A stretch of DNA of 64,000 nucleotides from positions 124,001 through 188,000 of the forward strand of contig NZ_JAFLNM010000001.1 in the NCBI RefSeq assembly GCF_017313275.1, written 5' to 3'. This stretch comes from Flagellimonas profundi (GTDB taxonomy: Bacteria; Bacteroidota; Bacteroidia; Flavobacteriales; Flavobacteriaceae). Below the pieces are notes generated by a model that saw only the letters and a list, made by a program, of their open reading frames with translations, searched no databases and had not been told where the DNA came from. This document shows, piece by piece, positions 8,689 to 17,444 of this stretch. The position numbers and the translations under genes were made by a program. How positions within the stretch are numbered: the first letter of the stretch is position 1; each line of letters begins with the position of its first letter.

Positions 8689-9699
8689 TTACGTTTTCAG
8701 GAAAACCTTGTACCCGTTGATCAACAATATTTCGTCGCGGTCCTTCCTTTTTTTATTGGAGAAGAACTTGCCGAATGCCCGTATCGCGTTTTCCGTCATG
8801 GGGAGGTCCATTCCATTGGACAGGTCCCTTGAGATGTCCCCCAAGGCACCCTCTTCCACATCGGCGTAGAATTCTGTGAGCAGTTTCCCCGCCCTTTCAT
8901 TGTAGATACCGAGACCGCCATCCTCCTGGTCATATGCCTTCAGTGCAATTGGAAAATTCCCTATGTTCGAAATATCCATCAACAATCTGGACCCTTGGAT
9001 GTTCACGGTGGCATAGACAAAGGTGTTCTTGGGGAAAATCCGATCGGCAACCCTGAGTTCTTCCCGTAAGATCAGGGTCACCCTACTGCCGGGAACGACG
9101 AATTGGTCCCTATATACCGTGGCCTTCGCCCTTATATCGGCCAAAAGGGCACTATGTTGTGAAACGCTTTCGTTCGGGGCCGAGAAATCCTGGCTTCCCG
9201 ATCTGCGTTCCTCCCTTGCGCGCTGTAACATTTTTCGGTATTCGATGCGCTTTTCGGTCTCCGAAGGCCCGTTTGTGCCGGAAACATCCGTGTTGTTCGG
9301 GACAGTGCCCTCCAATCGCCCCGTTTCAGGTTTGGATAAGGAATTGCCATCGACCAATGAGAAATTTTCAAGGTCTTTCAGGATCTTTTCAAGGGAATCG
9401 TTCTCTTTCTCCCTGTCCACTATGTTTGCAGGCCCATCTTTTTTTTGGGATCTGTCCAATGAATCCTTGATCGACTCCTTATAGTAGGTGTTGGGATCTT
9501 TTATTTCCATCCCACTTGACCTATCCGGCAGGGAATCATTATAGCCATCGGTCATTCCTCCATCTTGGATGGCACCCTTCAATCCATTGAAACTGGTGGA
9601 CAAAAAATATATAAGGAGCAGGATGGCAATGGGAAGGGCGAGGGCGAACCCTTTATGGTCCCTGATCCAGTCGTTCAATTTATGGGTGTTCAATGCCAT
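8689..9699 (-). CDS. traM: Conjugative transposon protein TraM (VirB10-like)
   Basis: This 336-residue inner-membrane protein has a short cytoplasmic N-terminus, one membrane helix near residues 16-33 (GFALALPIAILLLIYFL), a long hydrophilic Ser/Asp/Lys-rich linker and a C-terminal periplasmic domain. That domain contains VVPGSRVTLILREEL and IFPKNTFVYATVNI, like the VirB10/TrbI beta-barrel domain. It probably spans the envelope and couples cytoplasmic ATPases to the outer channel. The 62 bases between traK and traM encode nothing convincing, so no traL-like gene is present here. Confidence 0.88.
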   Translation of the reverse strand: MALNTHKLNDWIRDHKGFALALPIAILLLIYFLSTSFNGLKGAIQDGGMTDGYNDSLPDRSSGMEIKDPNTYYKESIKDSLDRSQKKDGPANIVDREKENDSLEKILKDLENFSLVDGNSLSKPETGRLEGTVPNNTDVSGTNGPSETEKRIEYRKMLQRAREERRSGSQDFSAPNESVSQHSALLADIRAKATVYRDQFVVPGSRVTLILREELRVADRIFPKNTFVYATVNIQGSRLLMDISNIGNFPIALKAYDQEDGGLGIYNERAGKLLTEFYADVEEGALGDISRDLSNGMDLPMTENAIRAFGKFFSNKKRKDRDEILLINGYKVFLKT

Positions 9700-9761
9700 A
9701 GTAAAATTTCTTTACCCGATAATCGAGATCTGAACGTACCGGGTTATGTTGTCATCAAATA

Positions 9762-10400
9762 TCATTTGCGTAGGTCCCTGTTGTCCAATACATCGAAACG
9801 GACGATCTTAAGGCCGTTCAGATTATTGGGGGTTGATTTGGTCTCCATCAAATAGCCGGTCGTGACCAGGTTCCGATATTCGGTCTCGCCGTCCCTTTCA
9901 ATTTTTTGCTTTCCGATGAACCTGAACCTGAACGGATAGGAAGAATAGTCAATGATGATACTGTCCTTCTCCAGTTCAATGGAATAGCCACTTTTGGCGA
10001 TATCCTCGTAATAGTCCTGGTCCACCAAACGGTTATAGAGCCGCATGCCCGAACGATCGACCATGAAAAGCGCCTTTCCCTCGATATTCCTTTTTATGAA
10101 CCCCAGGTCCGGCTCCAGGCCAAAGAAAAGTTCATGAAAAATCCCCACATGTCCCTCGCACAGTATATCGATGGCCCTTTTGTAGTCCTTGACCCTGACA
10201 GTGGCCAATTTCTGGCCGCTGTCCAAAAGGTAAAAGTTGTTCTTTGCACTTTCATTGACCCTATGGACAACATAGGTACAGCACAAAAAACTAAAGAGCA
10301 TGAAAGTTAAAGATAGGACAACCAAGCGGTTGGATCTTTTCTCTGCCCTTGTAATATCGTTGAAAACCCTATAACCTTCGTTGAATTCCATATTTCTCAT
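9762..10400 (-). CDS. traK: Conjugative transposon protein TraK (VirB8-like)
   Basis: A 212-residue bitopic inner-membrane protein: about 27 cytoplasmic residues, one helix (LVVLSLTFMLFSFLCCTYVV) and a periplasmic domain of the VirB8 kind, with the family pattern DYKRAIDILCEGHVGIFHELFF and KGLFMVD-like strands. The ATG overlaps the traJ stop as ATGA, which fixes the start at 10400 and suggests translational coupling. VirB8-like proteins nucleate assembly of the transfer channel. Confidence 0.88.
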   Translation of the reverse strand: MRNMEFNEGYRVFNDITRAEKRSNRLVVLSLTFMLFSFLCCTYVVHRVNESAKNNFYLLDSGQKLATVRVKDYKRAIDILCEGHVGIFHELFFGLEPDLGFIKRNIEGKALFMVDRSGMRLYNRLVDQDYYEDIAKSGYSIELEKDSIIIDYSSYPFRFRFIGKQKIERDGETEYRNLVTTGYLMETKSTPNNLNGLKIVRFDVLDNRDLRK

Positions 10401-11329
10401 TGGATCAAAGTTCTTACACCTTTTGTAGTCCCACCTGTTTTTATATCAATGGCAGTTTGCGCGGCTTTTTTGGCATAGTGCTTGGTCTTTTCCTTCAATT
10501 GCCCGGCATTCACGTTCATTCCCTGTACGATAAAATTGGAAAGGGTGGGGGCCTTGAGATAGACGAACAGGTTCATCAGCATCAAAAGAGCACTGGTCAG
10601 GACCAGTCCCAGATTGGCCTCCGTACGCAACAAAAGGGAGTCGATGAGCTTTTCCATGATCTTGAGCATAAAATTGTCGATAAGGTGCAACATGGGGATC
10701 CAAAGGCAGACGGACATGAATTTCTGCAACCAGGCCTTCCACATGCCCGATAGGGCAGGGATGAAGGACAGCCCGATGTTTAGGGGGCCGAAAACGATGA
10801 GGACGAACAGATAGATCACGGACATGGCCTTTATCCCGATGAAGACCACGGTGGAAACAATGGAGGCGAAGGTGGTGATCCCGGAGGTCATCCCGCTCAA
10901 GATCAGGGATTCCAGCGCCGACCAGTCCATATCGAACAGGCTCCATGAGGAACCGATGTCCCCCATGGCCCTTGTCTGGGCATGGTATATCTTCAATTGC
11001 AGGATATCCCATGAGACATCGTTCCCTTTCAACGATTTTCCGATACCTTCATAGAATTGGAATATCGACCGGGCGAACACCTTGTACTTTAACAGGATGA
11101 ACGCCAATGGAACCCATTTGAGGTAGGCGAAAAAATCGGCCCGGGTCTGTTCGTTCATGAACACCTTCAATGCGATGATGCCTATCCCGATATAGGCGAA
11201 TTCCTGGCCAATGTCCATGATGGGATCCACCGCGTCAAAGGCATCCAGGATATATTGGTCAAAAAGTTCGTTCACCTCTTCCCGGATGCCCGCATCCGTC
11301 ATATTTTGTGTCAGGGCCAGAAAGGTCAT
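10397..11329 (-). CDS. traJ: Conjugative transposon protein TraJ (VirB6-like polytopic membrane protein)
   Basis: A 310-residue protein with several membrane helices (near residues 45-60, 70-85, 150-165, 175-205 and 240-265) and a cytoplasmic, Lys-rich C-terminus. It fits the TraJ family, the VirB6-type inner-membrane pore component of Bacteroidetes transfer systems. Start and stop both overlap their neighbours as ATGA (traI upstream, traK downstream), so the whole traG-traK block is tightly coupled. Confidence 0.88.
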   Translation of the reverse strand: MTFLALTQNMTDAGIREEVNELFDQYILDAFDAVDPIMDIGQEFAYIGIGIIALKVFMNEQTRADFFAYLKWVPLAFILLKYKVFARSIFQFYEGIGKSLKGNDVSWDILQLKIYHAQTRAMGDIGSSWSLFDMDWSALESLILSGMTSGITTFASIVSTVVFIGIKAMSVIYLFVLIVFGPLNIGLSFIPALSGMWKAWLQKFMSVCLWIPMLHLIDNFMLKIMEKLIDSLLLRTEANLGLVLTSALLMLMNLFVYLKAPTLSNFIVQGMNVNAGQLKEKTKHYAKKAAQTAIDIKTGGTTKGVRTLIQ

Positions 11330-11958
11330 CGGTTCAGGTCTATCAATGTTCTTCGTATTTCCCTGCTGGCATCGAGCTGTTTTATTCGCTTGTTGTGTGC
11401 GATCAGACCGTCCAATACCCCGTTCAACTTAACGGTGATGTCGTTGATCTTCTTGAGACGTTCCTCGGGGTGCATGAGGGATCTCGTGTTCAGGATGGTC
11501 CTGCTCTGCTGGAAAAGGTCCTTTGTCCTCAACAGCGCATCAGTGGCAATGGCCAGGAATTCCTTGGACTCCTCGGACTCCAAATTCTTAAGGTTCCCGA
11601 TGGTTTCCTGAGATGTCCTATAGGCTTCCAAGATCTTATCCTTTAATTCTGTGATGTTGGAGAGTTCCGTGGATTCCAGTACATAGTCCGGAGCGGTCTT
11701 CATGGCATCGAGTTCCTCTTTTAGGATTTCCCTTGACCTAGTGGTCTGATCGTTGTTCTTCTCCATCAGGTCGATTAACCGGTCCAATTTCCGGTTGGTG
11801 GTGGCCAATCGGTTTCCCAATGATCGAATCTGAATATGGATCTGGGCCAATTGGTTGTTCGCGATCCCGAGGGAACCATTGGTCGCTGCATCGGTTACGG
11901 GAATCTGGCCCAGGGCGACCAAGGGGACCAAATTGAATAGGTAGATGAGTTTTTTCAT
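11326..11958 (-). CDS. traI: Conjugal transfer protein TraI (VirB5-like, coiled coil)
   Basis: A 210-residue exported protein with a signal peptide (MKKLIYLFNLVPLVALGQ) followed by long amphipathic helices with few breaks (LGNRLATTNRKLDRLIDLMEKN, then a second coiled-coil stretch). It corresponds to Bacteroidetes TraI, placed between the TraG ATPase and TraJ. By position and helical architecture it is the VirB5-like minor pilus or adhesion component. The start codon overlaps the traG stop as ATGA. It is unrelated to the F-plasmid TraI relaxase. Confidence 0.8.
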   Translation of the reverse strand: MKKLIYLFNLVPLVALGQIPVTDAATNGSLGIANNQLAQIHIQIRSLGNRLATTNRKLDRLIDLMEKNNDQTTRSREILKEELDAMKTAPDYVLESTELSNITELKDKILEAYRTSQETIGNLKNLESEESKEFLAIATDALLRTKDLFQQSRTILNTRSLMHPEERLKKINDITVKLNGVLDGLIAHNKRIKQLDASREIRRTLIDLNR

Positions 11959-14516
11959 TTTTTCTGTGTTTTATGAGAAGGACCTAGGGAATAATCTTTG
12001 GCCGTCAGTTCCCAATTGTTATGGTTCTTTTTATGCAGTTCATTGATTCTGTGCGATTCCATCGGGTTGGTCTCATAAATGCATTTTTCCACCAATGAGG
12101 TTTCCACTCCGTAGACCTTCACCCTGTCCTTCCAACAAAAGGCCACTTCCCGATATTTCCGATCGAGCGGCAGATCCCTGTTCAGGGAAAGGATGGATTG
12201 CCTCTGTTTATCACTGAGACCCATCATTTCCTGGATGTTCTCGAAGGCGTTCTCAAAATCCCCCATGTCCAGGAAGACCTTGATATGGGAATTGACCACA
12301 ATGGCATTCTTGATGACCTCGGAGGCGATAAAGTCATCCACTTTTTGGGAAATGAAGATGGGCTGGCCACCATATTTTCTGGCCATTCTGGACTGGCTGT
12401 TGAAATAATCCTCGAACTCTTTTCTGGAAAGGGCCTTCCATGCCTCATCGACCACCATCATCTTGTTGATGGCCAGTTTGTCCCTATCGAGGAGTTTTTT
12501 GTCAAAAATTTCCATGACCATCAGGGCGGTAATGGGGAACAACAGTTCATTGTCGATGAGTTTCCCCAGTTTGAAATAGACCAACCTTTCCCCGCCCAAA
12601 CGGGCGATCCTTTCATCTTCTCGGTTCAACAACCTTTCCCTTGGTCCGCCCTTATAGTATTTCTCCAAAAGGAACAGAAAGACATCGGGGTCGAACACTT
12701 CCTTGGAAATCCTTTTTGCACCGACAAGGACCTTGAGATGTCCTTGGCAGTATTCATAAAAGGTATCGAACCGGAAATCGGTGTTCCCGGTCTCCCACAT
12801 ATGGGAATAATATCCGGGCAACAGGTTTTCAAGAACGGTATTCTTGACCTCGTGGGATATTGTATCCCTAGAAACGCCACGGTCGTCACCCGTTATCAAT
12901 TTCAATAGGGTGACCAGGTTGATGACCTTGGCTTCGCTCAATGCCCTTGATCCATTGTCCTTTTCAATGGTGTCATATGCGTCCAACTTGAAGGGGTTGA
13001 AGGTAAAGGGGCGCTTGTCGTCATGTTCGATGATGGTCCCGCCGAACACCATTGTAATCCGTTCATAGGAATTGCCGTCCTCCATGATGATGGCCTCCGC
13101 CCCTTGACGGAGTTCCGAGGCAATGAAATGGTTGGCCACATAGGACTTGCCACCGCCGGATCCAGAGGCGATCAACATGCCGCGATTGAATATCCAATGG
13201 TTTCTCTCGGGTTCCCGGTAGACACTGACGGAAAGGGGCCTTCCACTGACCCTGTCGATCAACCGTAGACCATCGATTCCTTGCGAACCGTCACGATATT
13301 CGCCCTCAAAGTATACCAATGAGGCGGCCATATCGCTGGACATGGGCATGTACATATCCGATGGGAGGCCCACGGCATTCCCCGGGACCCCTGCGAAGAA
13401 CAGGTTCTTTCGGTCAATGTTGTTTTCCTTGGCGTTGATCTTGAGCTTTTTGAAACCGTCCGCCACGGCACTGCACATTTTTCCATGGTTCCCATCTGCG
13501 CTGTTGAACCCCAAAACGTTCAAATGGTAAAAGACGATCTCCTTATGGTTCTCCAAGATGTCGGTATTGAACTCCCGGATCTGATCGGCATAGATCCCAT
13601 TGCTGTCATCTTTCTTTCCATTGCCGAACTGATCGAAGCGCTTGGCCTTTTTCCTCAACCCCTTAAGGGCCCTTTCCTGTTCCGGGATATAGATGTACTG
13701 GTTGATGATGTGTTCATGGGGTATCTTGAACCCGATCGAAAACAGATTGCCAATCGGGAACCGGTTGTGCCGTGTCGTGAATTTTCCGTACAGTTCATAG
13801 GGCCCCAGATATTCCTTGGTGAACTGGTCCAGGTTCTCCACGGTAAAGAACCGGGCCTGTTTCTCCCCGATCCTGATGGAATTGTTGGAAAAGTCGATAT
13901 CTGGCAGGTTTTTGTTGGATGCGGAGAGGCTAAAATATTTGGAATAGAGCCCATCATCGTTAAAAAGTCCATCATACTCCATTATTTCCGAACGGATAAG
14001 GCCCGATCCGTTCAATAGGTTCGAGACACTTTCCACCTTCGCCTCGAAATCCAACAAAAGATCCCGGTCAAGGAATTCTTTGGGAATTGTCCTGTCCAAA
14101 AAGAAATCCCTTTTTTTCGAGAGAAAGGAATTGACCTTGGTGGGGCCGTATTTGAAGTATCCCGTTGGCACCAAACTGATAAACAGGTAATGCTCGGCCC
14201 TTAGAAAAGGACGCTCCTCAAAATGCCGCTCATTGCCGATCTCCATAAAATCACCGTTCAACCGTTGCGGGATGGGGCCGTACCGTTCCTCAAAGAAATG
14301 GTCCTGTCGGTGCAGGATCATGTTGGGACCCAATATGTCGACGATATTGAAGAAGAGTCCGTTCAAGGTATTGTAATCCCTTTGGTCCAAAGTGAACACC
14401 TCTGGTAGCTCCAATCTCAAGGGAATGGTCAAACAACCCTTTTCCTTTGAAATGAGGGATTTCCTTTCATACCCATAAATGGGGAACACGTCCATCATAT
14501 CGGCTATCCTTTCCAT
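11955..14516 (-). CDS. traG: Conjugation ATPase TraG (VirB4 family)
   Basis: An 853-residue cytoplasmic ATPase that powers pilus and channel assembly. Walker A is ASGSGGGKS near residue 452 and Walker B is MMVVDEAW near residue 687. An N-terminal TraG-specific domain precedes the ATPase. I place the start at the ATG at 14516 (MERIADMMDVFPIYGYE). The open frame runs on for another 125 codons to 14891, but that translation is rich in His, Pro and Gly and is a shadow of traF and traE. With this start traG overlaps traF by 13 bases, as usual for the family. Confidence 0.93.
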   Translation of the reverse strand: MERIADMMDVFPIYGYERKSLISKEKGCLTIPLRLELPEVFTLDQRDYNTLNGLFFNIVDILGPNMILHRQDHFFEERYGPIPQRLNGDFMEIGNERHFEERPFLRAEHYLFISLVPTGYFKYGPTKVNSFLSKKRDFFLDRTIPKEFLDRDLLLDFEAKVESVSNLLNGSGLIRSEIMEYDGLFNDDGLYSKYFSLSASNKNLPDIDFSNNSIRIGEKQARFFTVENLDQFTKEYLGPYELYGKFTTRHNRFPIGNLFSIGFKIPHEHIINQYIYIPEQERALKGLRKKAKRFDQFGNGKKDDSNGIYADQIREFNTDILENHKEIVFYHLNVLGFNSADGNHGKMCSAVADGFKKLKINAKENNIDRKNLFFAGVPGNAVGLPSDMYMPMSSDMAASLVYFEGEYRDGSQGIDGLRLIDRVSGRPLSVSVYREPERNHWIFNRGMLIASGSGGGKSYVANHFIASELRQGAEAIIMEDGNSYERITMVFGGTIIEHDDKRPFTFNPFKLDAYDTIEKDNGSRALSEAKVINLVTLLKLITGDDRGVSRDTISHEVKNTVLENLLPGYYSHMWETGNTDFRFDTFYEYCQGHLKVLVGAKRISKEVFDPDVFLFLLEKYYKGGPRERLLNREDERIARLGGERLVYFKLGKLIDNELLFPITALMVMEIFDKKLLDRDKLAINKMMVVDEAWKALSRKEFEDYFNSQSRMARKYGGQPIFISQKVDDFIASEVIKNAIVVNSHIKVFLDMGDFENAFENIQEMMGLSDKQRQSILSLNRDLPLDRKYREVAFCWKDRVKVYGVETSLVEKCIYETNPMESHRINELHKKNHNNWELTAKDYSLGPSHKTQKK

Positions 14517-14824
14517 AGGGGCATATTTTTGTACGGTCGGGAAATCTTGATCTTGTCCGGTCTGGAGGTATCGGCCATCTTTTTGATGAACCCCCTGGCC
14601 CCGTAGGTCCTGGAATGGAACAAGAGGATGGCGAACATGGAAAATAGGGTACAGGTGGTTACCACTAGGGCCATGAACGTGGGGATGACCATCGATAAGA
14701 TGAACCCAAGTGAGAGTACGCCAAGGCCTATATAGATGCAATGATTGATGTACCTGGCCTTGAGGCCGAGGAACAGGACCTCCTTCTGGAGTCCTTTCCG
14801 TATAAGGATAAACTTGTCTTCCAT
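14504..14824 (-). CDS. traF: Conjugal transfer protein TraF (DUF4133 family)
   Basis: A 106-residue inner-membrane protein with two adjacent helices (INHCIYIGLGVLSLGFILSMV and FMALVVTTCTLFSMFAIL), a basic start and a conserved RTYGARGFIKKMA-type tail. Size, topology and place between traE and traG identify it as TraF/DUF4133, VirB3-like in position. It likely anchors TraG to the membrane. Confidence 0.85.
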   Translation of the reverse strand: MEDKFILIRKGLQKEVLFLGLKARYINHCIYIGLGVLSLGFILSMVIPTFMALVVTTCTLFSMFAILLFHSRTYGARGFIKKMADTSRPDKIKISRPYKNMPLWKG

Positions 14825-14835
14825 GAGGGCCTTTT

Positions 14836-15192
14836 TTAGGAACGCATGCTGTCCCCAACGGACAAAAGGATCCAGAAAATGGCAAGGCCAAGTATGACCT
14901 GTCCCACCTTTTTGGTCAGGTCGCTCTGTTGGTCCCTTAAGTAAAGGAATACCAATCCACCCAAAATGGTGGATGTCCCGGCAATGGTCTTGACGGCACT
15001 GATGACGATGTCAGCGATCCTGGAGAGGTCACGTTCCCCTTGTTGGAGTTCTTGGGTCAGTTCGTTCAATTGCCCAAAGGAATCATGTGGCAGGCAAAGG
15101 CCCAGCCCGATAAGGAGCAAGATTTTAAGTTTTCGGGTCGGGACCCTCTTTGTCCGTAACATCCCTGTTACGGATGATCTTGAATTTTTCAT
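14836..15192 (-). CDS. traE: Conjugal transfer protein TraE (DUF4134 family)
   Basis: A protein of up to 118 residues with a signal-like helix, a short periplasmic part (ELTQELQQGERDLSRIADIV) and two C-terminal helices (GTSTILGGLVFLYLRD, VILGLAIFWILLSVG). This is the VirB2-like pattern of DUF4134. The ATG at 15192 overlaps the upstream gene by 68 bases. A second ATG at 15162 gives 108 residues with a smaller overlap and may be the true start. Confidence 0.8.
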   Translation of the reverse strand: MKNSRSSVTGMLRTKRVPTRKLKILLLIGLGLCLPHDSFGQLNELTQELQQGERDLSRIADIVISAVKTIAGTSTILGGLVFLYLRDQQSDLTKKVGQVILGLAIFWILLSVGDSMRS

Positions 15193-15481
15193 TTTCTGTG
15201 CGAGTTAAGGAATTGTTCAATGCTTCACTTGAAGAGCCTTTGTTTTTGAAAGCCTCCAGGAGTTTGGAGTTGTTCTCGACTTCATCCACCTGGCTGAGTA
15301 TGGTTTCCAAATCGGCTTGTCCTTCTTGTGAATTATTTACAAATTTATTATTTAAATACAAATAATCATCATTTTCTTTGATTTTTTTGGTTTCCCCTTT
15401 CTTTTTTACCAACAGGACCCAGCCCACATATATGTAATACATGGCCGTAATGCCCAATGTTATTTTCCAGAAAAGGTTCAA
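15125..15481 (-). CDS. Small membrane protein of the tra operon, unknown function
   Basis: A 118-residue protein with one N-terminal helix (ITAMYYIYVGWVLLV) followed by a charged cytoplasmic tail rich in Glu, Asn and Lys with coiled-coil character (ETILSQVDEVENNSKLLEAFKN). The start is uncertain: TTG at 15481 keeps the full helix, while the first ATG is at 15442. It overlaps traE and follows the DUF3408-like gene by 10 bases. It occupies the position of traC/traD in other Bacteroidetes elements, but I do not recognise the family. Confidence 0.6.
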   Translation of the reverse strand: MNLFWKITLGITAMYYIYVGWVLLVKKKGETKKIKENDDYLYLNNKFVNNSQEGQADLETILSQVDEVENNSKLLEAFKNKGSSSEALNNSLTRTENEKFKIIRNRDVTDKEGPDPKT

Positions 15482-15491
15482 ATACAGTTTA

Positions 15492-16061
15492 TTATAGTTT
15501 TTCTATCAGTTTCTCCAATTTGGCCCCGTTCTTATGGACGAATTCTTCCAGGACCTTCCTCAAGATCTCGTTCCGGTTGATCTTTTTTCCCATTTTATAG
15601 CCCAATCCAAGGGCCAGCCTTTCATAACCGGCGAGGCATTCCCCGCTCAAGGACATCTGGAACACATCTTTTTTGTCCCTATAAAACTCAGATTCAACGG
15701 TTTTATTGAATTCCTGCCAAATTCTTTCCTCGGATTTTGTCATTTTTTTCCGTTTGGCTGGACGGTTCGCGTTTTCCATGGGCCGTGCAACGGTTTCAGC
15801 CTTCGGGGTTTCGGCACCATCCGGATCTTTGCCCAACGGTACTTTCTTCTCAGGAGTTCCCGTTATGGCATCGTTGGTAAGATCGGCCGTTTCCCCAGTT
15901 TGATCGGTCTCCATTCCGGAGGATCTTTCCTTTTTTAACCTGTCCAACATGCCATCCGTTTTGTCCATGTCCATCGTTATGGCCTTTATCAGTTGGCCCG
16001 TATCTTTACTTTTTTTCATTTGTTCATTGCTTGATTTTTGGTCATTGTCTTTTGTAGCCAT
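15492..16061 (-). CDS. DUF3408-like conjugation protein (TraB position)
   Basis: A 189-residue soluble protein. The first 105 residues are Lys/Asp/Thr-rich and probably disordered. The C-terminal 85 residues form the conserved part, with a pattern around FYRDKKDVFQMSLSGEC and a ribbon-helix-helix-like segment (KKINRNEILRKVLEEFVHK). It follows the ParA gene, as DUF3408 proteins do in CTnDOT-type elements. A DNA-binding partner of ParA is plausible but inferred. An intrinsic terminator lies between the two genes. Confidence 0.65.
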   Translation of the reverse strand: MATKDNDQKSSNEQMKKSKDTGQLIKAITMDMDKTDGMLDRLKKERSSGMETDQTGETADLTNDAITGTPEKKVPLGKDPDGAETPKAETVARPMENANRPAKRKKMTKSEERIWQEFNKTVESEFYRDKKDVFQMSLSGECLAGYERLALGLGYKMGKKINRNEILRKVLEEFVHKNGAKLEKLIEKL

Positions 16062-16075
16062 ATTTGGTCCGTCCT

Positions 16076-16098
16076 AAAAAATCCCTCATTGAGGGTTT
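16076..16098 (-). terminator. Intrinsic terminator after the ParA-like gene
   Basis: On the minus strand CCCTC, a three-base loop and GAGGG are followed by ATTTTTT. It sits between the ParA stop (16109) and the DUF3408-like start (16061), so part of transcription may stop before the tra operon. A near copy occurs at 20338-20362. Confidence 0.55.
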
Positions 16099-16108
16099 CA
16101 TGGCCATA

Positions 16109-16792
16109 TCAATTATTGGATAATTTAAGGACTTCCTCAAAAAAGTTCCTGATATCCCGTGGTCCCGTCTCCATTTGTTCCGGGATGGGATGGAGGGTGC
16201 TCCTGTACTGTTCCCGGTATATGGTCTTCTCCTTGACCACATGCTGCATGAAGGGAAGGCCTGCCGTCAGGACATCGCCCTTTAAGTTCGCGAACTTGTT
16301 CTTCTGGACTTCCCGATATTTGTTGAAGAAAAGATGGACCGATCGCAGTACCCGGTCCCCATTGTCCAAGAAGTTTTTCTTCAATGTCCTGTAGAAATTG
16401 AAGGTACTGTCGATTTCCAGCTCGTCATGGTCGAAGGGTATGAAGATATGTTCGACGAACATAAGGCCCTGTACCATTTCGAGGCTCAGGCTTCCCGGAA
16501 AGTCGATGATGATGTAGTCCACTTTTCCATAATGCTGCAGGATCTTCTCCTTAATGGTCCTTACCGTCACCCGGATTATCGGATATATCGGGATATTGTC
16601 TTCTTCGTTTTCGCCGATAAGGTCCAGTTCGCGCTGTCTTTTTTTGAAAATGGAGAACTGGGGGTCGTCCACATCCAAAAGGACGACCTTCTTTCCATAG
16701 GTATGGAACAGGTTGGTGGCCAACATGATGTTGAGGGTCGTTTTGCCCACGCCGCCTTTTTCTCCGGCGACTGAAATGATCTTTGTTTTCAT
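16109..16792 (-). CDS. ParA-family ATPase (TraA-like)
   Basis: This 227-residue ATPase has the deviant Walker A KGGVGKTT (residues 12-19), a VVLLDVDDPQ segment and a YIIIDFPGSL Walker B-type segment, the MinD/ParA signature. ParA proteins start the tra operons of CTnDOT-like elements (there named TraA), where they may position or stabilise the excised circle or the mating machinery. The region just upstream (16818-16990) contains an array of short repeats that could be its centromere-like site or an operator. The start at 16792 is the only sensible ATG. Confidence 0.88.
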   Translation of the reverse strand: MKTKIISVAGEKGGVGKTTLNIMLATNLFHTYGKKVVLLDVDDPQFSIFKKRQRELDLIGENEEDNIPIYPIIRVTVRTIKEKILQHYGKVDYIIIDFPGSLSLEMVQGLMFVEHIFIPFDHDELEIDSTFNFYRTLKKNFLDNGDRVLRSVHLFFNKYREVQKNKFANLKGDVLTAGLPFMQHVVKEKTIYREQYRSTLHPIPEQMETGPRDIRNFFEEVLKLSNN

Positions 16793-16817
16793 ATTGATAT
16801 GTATTTAAGTGAGTAAA

Positions 16818-16942
16818 GGAATATTTGTATATAGGGTCAATTACATAGGCATTTGTTCAATGGTTTGGATATTTGTTGATATAAGTATTTGTATAATCAT
16901 ACAGTTGGATGATTGCTCATTTGGTGAAATGTTTATTTGTAT
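16818..16942. repeat. Dispersed ATTTGT(A/T) repeats upstream of the ParA gene
   Basis: Five copies of an (A/T)TATTTGT(A/T)(T/G)A-like motif lie at about 16821 (atatttgtata), 16848 (catttgttca), 16869 (atatttgttga), 16885 (gtatttgtata) and 16933 (ttatttgtata), all in the same orientation. This looks like an iteron or operator array between the ParA gene and the XRE regulator. Confidence 0.6.
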
Positions 16943-16990
16943 AAATGAATAAATGAATAAATGAATAAATGAATAAATGAATAAATGAAT
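16943..16990. repeat. Six perfect tandem copies of aaatgaat
   Basis: Positions 16943-16990 are exactly six copies of the 8-base unit aaatgaat, immediately after the ATTTGT motif array. No gene covers them. Such iterons often bind ParB-type or regulatory proteins; a slippage-prone microsatellite is the alternative. Confidence 0.95.
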
Positions 16991-17040
16991 ATTTCAATAT
17001 AGATGTCCAATGATGGTCCGTGTCAGTTTTCCATCGTTGC

Positions 17041-17442
17041 TTAAATTTTTGATTTGAACCCCGAAAGGGCTTCCAGTATATTGGACTCCAAGGCCTTGAA
17101 ATTTTCTTGGATCCCTTCCTGATAGACGAGGTTTTCCCCGATATTGCGCTTCGGGATGAACTCATTGTCCGTGGCGATGATCCACATGGGATTGTAGCCC
17201 AAGGAATAATAGTACAGGATCAGTTTGAAGGTGGTAGGGGAGATCGTACCGCGTTCCACATTGGTCAAGGTCGAATAATCGACACCCAATCGCTCACACA
17301 CATTTTTTCTTGAATAATGGGAATTGCGCTTGTCCGTGGTATCGTCCGCTTCGACCAGATCGTCCCGGATCTCCCTGAGCCTTTTTCCGATGTAATAAAA
17401 ATCCTCCGCTTTCGCGTTCTTAAGTTCGTCGATATCCTTCAT
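17041..17442 (-). CDS. XRE-family transcriptional regulator
   Basis: A 133-residue protein with a helix-turn-helix of the XRE/Cro type around residues 40-95 (RKNVCERLGVDYSTLTNVERG). The start is the ATG at 17442 (MKDIDELKNAK), two bases after the stop of the coupling-protein gene, so it is translationally coupled to it. An in-frame extension upstream overlaps the coupling-protein gene and is spurious. It may bind the repeat array immediately downstream (16818-16990) and control the ParA/tra operon; this is inferred from position. Confidence 0.8.
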   Translation of the reverse strand: MKDIDELKNAKAEDFYYIGKRLREIRDDLVEADDTTDKRNSHYSRKNVCERLGVDYSTLTNVERGTISPTTFKLILYYYSLGYNPMWIIATDNEFIPKRNIGENLVYQEGIQENFKALESNILEALSGFKSKI

Positions 17443-17444
17443 GT

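Noticed and set aside
14517..14891. 125-codon N-terminal extension of traG
   Set aside because: The translation is His/Pro/Gly-rich and lies over traF and traE in another frame. The family start is at 14516.
16943..16990. CRISPR-like repeat
   Set aside because: Repeats are 8 bases and contiguous with no spacers, and no cas genes are present.
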